A stretch of DNA of 8,337 bases from an uncultured Clostridia bacterium. GTDB taxonomy: Bacteria > Bacillota > Clostridia > RUG12999. The position numbers were made by a program, and so were the translations under genes. Shown here one piece after another: positions 6,851 through 8,337 of this stretch. Position 1 is the stretch's first letter, and every line of letters begins with the position of its first letter. The notes beneath the pieces are model-generated. The model saw nothing but the letters and a program-made list of their open reading frames with translations, had not been told where the DNA came from and did not search any database. The stretch covers positions 1 through 8,337 of the forward strand of contig CATIYX010000377.1 in NCBI GenBank assembly GCA_949739095.1, in the 5' to 3' direction.

Positions 6851-6921
6851 ATGTATTTCAATATCTCCTTGAGCAATAATAACACAATGATTATCATCGT
6901 ATACTCTAGGATATTTTCCAT
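6841..6921 (-). CDS. 26-residue hydrophobic peptide, putative type I toxin (copy A)
   Basis: The peptide begins MENILEYT, has the core MIIIVLLLL (residues 9-17), and ends KEILKYIKK. It thus has a short hydrophobic centre and a lysine-rich tail, like membrane-active type I toxins (IbsC 19, TisB 29 residues). Expression signals are strong: AAAGGGGGTGG at 6926-6936 ends 4 nt before the ATG, and a TTGATT-17-TATAAT promoter lies at 7019-6991. The same peptide is encoded by copy B. The stop codon lies in the terminator stem of the antisense RNA. I do not recognise the family; toxicity is inferred from architecture, not shown. A 9-residue all-aliphatic core is too short for a standard transmembrane helix, although residues 4-24 as a whole are largely hydrophobic. 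Confidence 0.72.
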   Translation of the reverse strand: MENILEYTMIIIVLLLLKEILKYIKK

Positions 6922-6925
6922 ACAA

Positions 6926-6959
6926 CCACCCCCTTTCTATAAGGAGATGGCAAACCGCC
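6926..6959 (-). promoter_or_regulatory. Sequestered Shine-Dalgarno and 5'-3' pairing element of toxin A
   Basis: In the toxin leader CTCCTT can pair with AAGGGG of the Shine-Dalgarno sequence across a 5-nt loop. Just upstream, GGCGGTTTGCC (6959-6949) can pair with GGCAAACCGTC (6795-6785) in the 3' untranslated region, with ten Watson-Crick pairs and one G-U pair. Both would keep the full-length mRNA untranslated, as known for type I toxins such as Hok and AapA1. Confidence 0.5.
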
Positions 6960-6990
6960 TTCCGATACACTCTTTATCCGCCTAAAGTTT

Positions 6991-7019
6991 ATTATAGCAT
7001 ATATGATTATATAAATCAA
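6991..7019 (-). promoter_or_regulatory. Promoter of toxin A
   Basis: On the minus strand TTGATT (7019-7014) and TATAAT (6996-6991) are 17 bp apart, with TGC before the -10 box (extended -10). The predicted start near 6984 gives a leader of about 62 nt. Confidence 0.8.
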
Positions 7020-7046
7020 GCGTTTGCCCTATGGCAAACGCTTTTT
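7018..7046 (+). terminator. Right-end terminator of cassette A
   Basis: AAGCGTTTGCC and GGCAAACGCTT form a perfect 11-bp stem around CTAT, followed by TTT (five T in a row counting the stem). It works only in the plus direction; the minus side lacks a U-run. It would stop plus-strand read-through from entering the CRISPR block as antisense to the array. It overlaps the toxin -35 box by two bases. Confidence 0.75.
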
Positions 7047-7068
7047 CATGCGCAAAAAACAAATGTTA

Positions 7069-7267
7069 CGCGACTCTTACGAGTCGCGACTTACCATAGA
7101 TATCCGCAATATCAATAAGATAACATTTCAATCCACGCGACCCTTGCGGGTCGCGACAAAAAACGCACAACAAAATGACCCATTTTGGGAATTTCAATCC
7201 ACGAGCCCTGTGAAAGACTCGACTTATCCTAAAAGAATAGTCACTATTTTTTGCAATTTCAATCCAC
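7069..7267 (-). CRISPR. CRISPR block 1 (subtype I-C-like repeats) between cassettes A and B
   Basis: From left to right: a repeat stem remnant (7069-7090, CGCGACTC/GAGTCGCG); a 34-bp spacer; a full 33-bp repeat (7125-7157, ATTTCAATCCAC then GCGACCCTTGCGGGTCGCGAC split as stem and loop); a 33-bp spacer; a variant repeat (7191-7223, stem reduced to CGAG/CTCG); a 32-bp spacer (7224-7255); and the 12-bp repeat end ATTTCAATCCAC (7256-7267), which adjoins cassette B. Read on the minus strand, repeats end in GTGGATTGAAAT, the hallmark of subtype I-C, so crRNA would be read right to left. No cas genes are in the window. Confidence 0.85.
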
Positions 7268-7271
7268 ACAG

Positions 7272-7300
7272 TTGACAAAAACTGCATAATAGTATATAAT
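7272..7300 (+). promoter_or_regulatory. Consensus promoter of small RNA B
   Basis: TTGACA (7272-7277) and TATAAT (7295-7300) are perfect hexamers with a 17-bp spacer. The promoter begins 4 bp inside the cassette. Confidence 0.85.
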
Positions 7301-7305
7301 AAGGG

Positions 7306-7401
7306 CAGATATGAGTGAACCGTTATAAAGACGGTTTGCCCGAATAGTTAGTTACTAAAAAAAGTAGCTGCGTACTCTGGCGGGAGGGCGGCTACTTTTT
7401 T
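7306..7401 (+). ncRNA. Putative antitoxin antisense RNA B
   Basis: It has the same layout as copy A: 5' hairpin AACCGT/ACGGTT, then a terminator GTAGCTGC (7364-7371) with GCGGCTAC (7388-7395) and six T. An A-run upstream extends the stem. Compared with copy A the stem changed on both arms (GTAAC/GTTAC to GTAGC/GCTAC), so pairing is kept. The middle part (about 7341-7363) differs from copy A, so the two RNAs are not identical although the peptides are. Confidence 0.75.
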
Positions 7402-7472
7402 ATGTATTTCAATATCTCTTTGAGCAATAATAACACAATGATTATCATCGTATACTCTAGGATATTCTCCAT
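7392..7472 (-). CDS. 26-residue hydrophobic peptide, putative type I toxin (copy B)
   Basis: The peptide is identical to that of copy A (MENILEYT start, MIIIVLLLL core, KEILKYIKK end). The genes differ by synonymous changes at codons 2 (GAG for GAA) and 18 (AAA for AAG), and by a TAG instead of TAA stop. AAAGGGGGTGG (7477-7487) provides the ribosome binding site. The stop lies in the antisense terminator stem, and the stop change is the same base change that keeps that stem paired. Toxicity is inferred, and the family is unknown to me. Confidence 0.72.
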   Translation of the reverse strand: MENILEYTMIIIVLLLLKEILKYIKK

Positions 7473-7476
7473 ACAA

Positions 7477-7510
7477 CCACCCCCTTTCATAAAGGGATGG
7501 GTAAACCGTC
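7477..7510 (-). promoter_or_regulatory. Sequestered Shine-Dalgarno and 5'-3' pairing element of toxin B
   Basis: CCCTTT pairs perfectly with AAAGGG of the Shine-Dalgarno sequence around ATG. In copy A the anti-sequence is CTCCTT, so the arm differs while pairing stays. GACGGTTTACC (7510-7500) can pair with GGCAAACCGTC (7340-7330) downstream with one A-C mismatch. Confidence 0.5.
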
Positions 7511-7541
7511 CTCTGATACACTCTTCATCTGCCTGAAGTGT

Positions 7542-7570
7542 ATTATATCATACATAATTATATAAATCAA
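7542..7570 (-). promoter_or_regulatory. Promoter of toxin B
   Basis: TTGATT (7570-7565) and TATAAT (7547-7542) are 17 bp apart on the minus strand, with TGA before the -10 box (extended -10). Confidence 0.8.
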
Positions 7571-7599
7571 GCACTTACCATATGGCAAGTGCTTTTTTT
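7569..7599 (+). terminator. Right-end terminator of cassette B
   Basis: AAGCACTT and AAGTGCTT pair over 8 bp, the stem goes on with one A-C mismatch and two more pairs, and seven T end the element. Two stem positions differ from copy A on both arms, which is compensatory. Confidence 0.75.
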
Positions 7600-7621
7600 C
7601 ATGCGCAAGAAACAAATGTTG

Positions 7622-7824
7622 CGCGACCCTTGCGGGTCGCGACTGCGCCTTTGATAAGTCCGACAAGCACTAACATATTATTTCAATCCACGCGACCCTT
7701 GCGGGTCGCGACATATAATATCTGACTATTGAGAGTAGAGCGGAGCGATTTCAATCCACGAGCCCTGCGAAAGACTCGACTTATCCTAAAAGAATAGTCA
7801 CTATTTTTTGCAATTTCAATCCAC
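7622..7824 (-). CRISPR. CRISPR block 2 between cassettes B and C
   Basis: This block has the same order as block 1: repeat stem remnant (7622-7643), 36-bp spacer, canonical 33-bp repeat (7680-7712), 35-bp spacer, variant repeat with CGAG/CTCG (7748-7780), 32-bp spacer (7781-7812), and repeat end ATTTCAATCCAC (7813-7824). The first two spacers differ from those of block 1. The third is identical to the spacer at 7224-7255. The variant repeats differ at one base (GCGAAAGA here, GTGAAAGA in block 1). Confidence 0.85.
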
Positions 7825-7828
7825 ACAG

Positions 7829-7857
7829 TTGACAAAAACTGCATAATAGTATATAAT
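7829..7857 (+). promoter_or_regulatory. Consensus promoter of small RNA C
   Basis: TTGACA (7829-7834) and TATAAT (7852-7857) are perfect hexamers with a 17-bp spacer, identical to copy B. Confidence 0.85.
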
Positions 7858-7862
7858 AAAGG

Positions 7863-7950
7863 CAGATATAAGTGAACCGTTATAAAGACGGTTTGCCAAT
7901 TCATAATAGGTTAGATAACCGCTTACTCTTTGGCTGGGAGGGCGGTTATC
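7863..7950 (+). ncRNA. Putative antitoxin antisense RNA C
   Basis: The 5' hairpin is kept (AACCGT/ACGGTT). The terminator stem is GATAACCGC (7914-7922) with GCGGTTATC (7942-7950), a longer stem whose sequence differs from A and B on both arms but is fully paired. The following bases are TTGCGTTTAT rather than six T, so termination may be weak and the RNA could be longer than given. It overlaps the stop codon of the peptide gene on the other strand. Confidence 0.65.
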
Positions 7951-8020
7951 TTGCGTTTATGGCACATATATGTAAAATGATAATGATTAAAATCATAATC
8001 TTTAGTATATATTTTACCAT
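7946..8020 (-). CDS. 24-residue hydrophobic peptide, putative diverged type I toxin (copy C)
   Basis: The peptide begins MVKYILK, has the core IMILIIIIL (residues 8-16), and ends HICAINAR. It keeps the size and the aliphatic centre of copies A and B but shares almost no residues outside that pattern and has no acidic residues. A GC-rich ribosome binding site (AAAGGCGGGGGGTG) lies just upstream, and the promoter at 8120-8092 is kept. As in A and B, the stop codon TAA lies inside the antisense terminator stem. Position and expression signals support it; the sequence alone would not. Confidence 0.6.
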   Translation of the reverse strand: MVKYILKIMILIIIILHICAINAR

Positions 8021-8091
8021 GCACACCCCCCGCCTTTCTATAAGGAGATGGCAAACCGCCTTCCGATACACTCTTTATCTGCCTATAGTTT

Positions 8092-8120
8092 ATTATAGCA
8101 TATATGATTATATAAATCAA
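8092..8120 (-). promoter_or_regulatory. Promoter of toxin C
   Basis: TTGATT (8120-8115) and TATAAT (8097-8092) are 17 bp apart with TGC before the -10 box, as in copy A. The leader keeps GGCGGTTTGCC (8060-8050), able to pair with 7897-7887 downstream. Confidence 0.8.
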
Positions 8121-8148
8121 GCACTTGTCATATGGTAAGTGCTTTTTT
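8119..8148 (+). terminator. Right-end terminator of cassette C
   Basis: AAGCACTT and AAGTGCTT form the stem, extended by G-U, U-G and C-G pairs around ATAT, followed by a run of six T that includes the last two stem bases. It points away from the cassette into the CRISPR block, as in copies A and B. Confidence 0.75.
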
Positions 8149-8170
8149 CATGCGCCAAAAACAAATGTTG

Positions 8171-8240
8171 CGCGACCCTTACGGGTCGCGACTTTGCATA
8201 TGAAAGTCTTGAAAAACGGCGAACATTTATTTCAATCCAC
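8171..8240 (-). CRISPR. CRISPR block 3 between cassettes C and D
   Basis: The block has only a repeat stem remnant (8171-8192, stem CGCGACCC/GGGTCGCG, loop TTAC), one 36-bp spacer (8193-8228) and the repeat end ATTTCAATCCAC (8229-8240). No variant repeat and no copy of the 32-bp spacer occur here, unlike blocks 1 and 2. Confidence 0.8.
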
Positions 8241-8244
8241 ACAG

Positions 8245-8273
8245 TTGACAAAACTTGCATAATAGTATATAAT
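8245..8273 (+). promoter_or_regulatory. Consensus promoter of small RNA D
   Basis: TTGACA (8245-8250) and TATAAT (8268-8273) are perfect hexamers with a 17-bp spacer. Confidence 0.85.
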
Positions 8274-8278
8274 AAAGG

Positions 8279-8337
8279 CAGATATAAGTGAACCGTTATA
8301 AAGACGGTTTGCCAATTCATAATAGGTTAGATAACCG
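8279..8337 (+). ncRNA. Putative antitoxin antisense RNA D (incomplete)
   Basis: The 5' hairpin AACCGT/ACGGTT and the first terminator arm (GATAACCG at the edge) match copy C, so the missing peptide is probably of the copy C type. The 3' end is outside the window. Confidence 0.6.

Larger units (their letters stand above)
6690..7068. mobile_element. Cassette A: type I toxin-antitoxin-like module inside the CRISPR array
   Basis: This copy holds, left to right, the plus-strand small-RNA promoter, a small RNA of about 90 nt, an overlapping minus-strand peptide gene, its 5' leader and promoter, and a plus-strand hairpin terminator. Its right end joins a repeat stem directly at 7069. Its left junction is decayed: TAAACCTGTTGACA replaces the ATTTCAATCCAC plus ACAGTTGACA seen at copies B, C and D. 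I see no transposase, no clear terminal inverted repeats and no target duplication, so how it spreads is unknown. Calling it a mobile element rests only on its repetition and on its splitting of repeats. Confidence 0.7.
7268..7621. mobile_element. Cassette B: type I toxin-antitoxin-like module splitting a CRISPR repeat
   Basis: At 354 bp this is the cleanest copy. The repeat end ATTTCAATCCAC (7256-7267) stands directly before ACAGTTGACA, and the repeat stem CGCGACCC resumes at 7622. Joined together, the two flanks rebuild one canonical 33-bp repeat apart from one C that can be assigned to either side. No target duplication is visible. The contents are ordered as in copy A. Confidence 0.75.
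7825..8170. mobile_element. Cassette C: diverged type I toxin-antitoxin-like module splitting a CRISPR repeat
   Basis: This copy of 346 bp has the same ends and order. It begins ACAGTTGACA directly after ATTTCAATCCAC and ends before the repeat stem at 8171. The outer parts (small RNA promoter, 5' hairpin, toxin leader, promoter, right terminator) closely match copies A and B. The central part, encoding the peptide and the antisense terminator, is diverged, which suggests exchange or diversification of the core. Confidence 0.72.
8241..8337. mobile_element. Cassette D: start of a fourth module, cut by the window edge
   Basis: ACAGTTGACA follows the repeat end directly, and the sequence matches cassette C through GGTTAGATAACCG at the edge. 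The peptide gene would lie to the right, outside the window. Confidence 0.75.

Noticed and set aside
7224..7255. Guide-like match of the duplicated spacer to the small RNA promoter (TGCA..ATAGT in both)
   Set aside because: Ungapped identity is about 8 of the first 14 bases in AT-rich DNA, and the bases beside it are not a TTC PAM. It is too weak to claim CreA-like targeting.
7024..7275. Plus-strand open frame of 83 codons across CRISPR block 1
   Set aside because: It is made of repeats and spacers read as protein and has no expression signals.
7268..7621. Cassette as an IS200/IS605-type or other miniature transposon
   Set aside because: Small hairpins exist near both ends, but there are no matching terminal repeats, no target duplication and no known target motif, so no transposon family can be named.
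7066..7904. Two minus-strand open frames (7066-7287 and 7683-7904) sharing the segment STVWIEI
   Set aside because: The shared segment is the translated repeat sequence GTGGATTGAAAT and its flanks; these are frames through the array, not genes.
7872..8320. Open frames at 7872-8138 (plus), 7923-8120 (minus) and 8117-8320 (minus)
   Set aside because: They run through cassette C and block 3 in other frames than the supported peptide gene, and they cross terminators and promoters. None has a fitting ribosome binding site.

Overview
The window looks like a chromosomal segment of a gut-type Bacillota of the class Clostridia. The basis is the strong AGGAGG-type ribosome binding sites, sigma-A promoters with 17-bp spacers, a GT4 fused to a CsaB-type domain, cytoplasmic host-glycan glycosidases and a subtype I-C-like CRISPR repeat. 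The left part (about 1-4870) has an even base composition like a core genome. From about 5600 to the right end the DNA is visibly AT-rich and has an accessory character.

Left part: a minus-strand gene, cut by the window edge, encodes a family 4 glycosyltransferase that continues into a polysaccharide pyruvyl transferase (CsaB-type) domain. Across a 250-bp divergent promoter region lies a two-gene plus-strand operon: a GH29 alpha-L-fucosidase and a GH20 beta-N-acetylhexosaminidase. Neither has a signal peptide. Together they could remove fucose and then GlcNAc/GalNAc from imported fucosylated host glycan fragments. A strong hairpin terminator follows. Next come a minus-strand gene with several AbrB/SpoVT-like repeats and, divergently, two tandem paralogous small XRE-family repressors, closed by a second terminator.

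Right part (6657-8337): a CRISPR array with I-C-like 33-bp repeats (one end ATTTCAATCCAC, palindromic stem CGCGACCC/GGGTCGCG). It reads on the minus strand, and no cas genes are in the window. The array is split again and again by a cassette of about 350 bp that sits inside a repeat, between its ATTTCAATCCAC end and its stem. There are three complete copies (A, B, C) and the start of a fourth (D). Each complete copy has a consensus sigma-A promoter on the plus strand driving a small RNA of about 90 nt that ends in a terminator hairpin. On the opposite strand it has its own promoter, a strong but hairpin-sequestered Shine-Dalgarno sequence and a tiny hydrophobic peptide of 24-26 residues. The peptide's stop codon lies inside the small RNA's terminator stem. 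This is the layout of a type I toxin-antitoxin system with overlapping 3' ends. The peptide is identical in copies A and B despite synonymous changes, RNA stems show compensatory changes between copies, and copy C encodes a diverged peptide.

Type I toxin-antitoxin modules next to CRISPR arrays are known in Clostridioides difficile. Here the cassettes are inside split repeats, occur in several copies, and travel with a variant repeat plus an identical 32-bp spacer. I do not recognise this peptide family. The toxin function is inferred from architecture and has not been shown.
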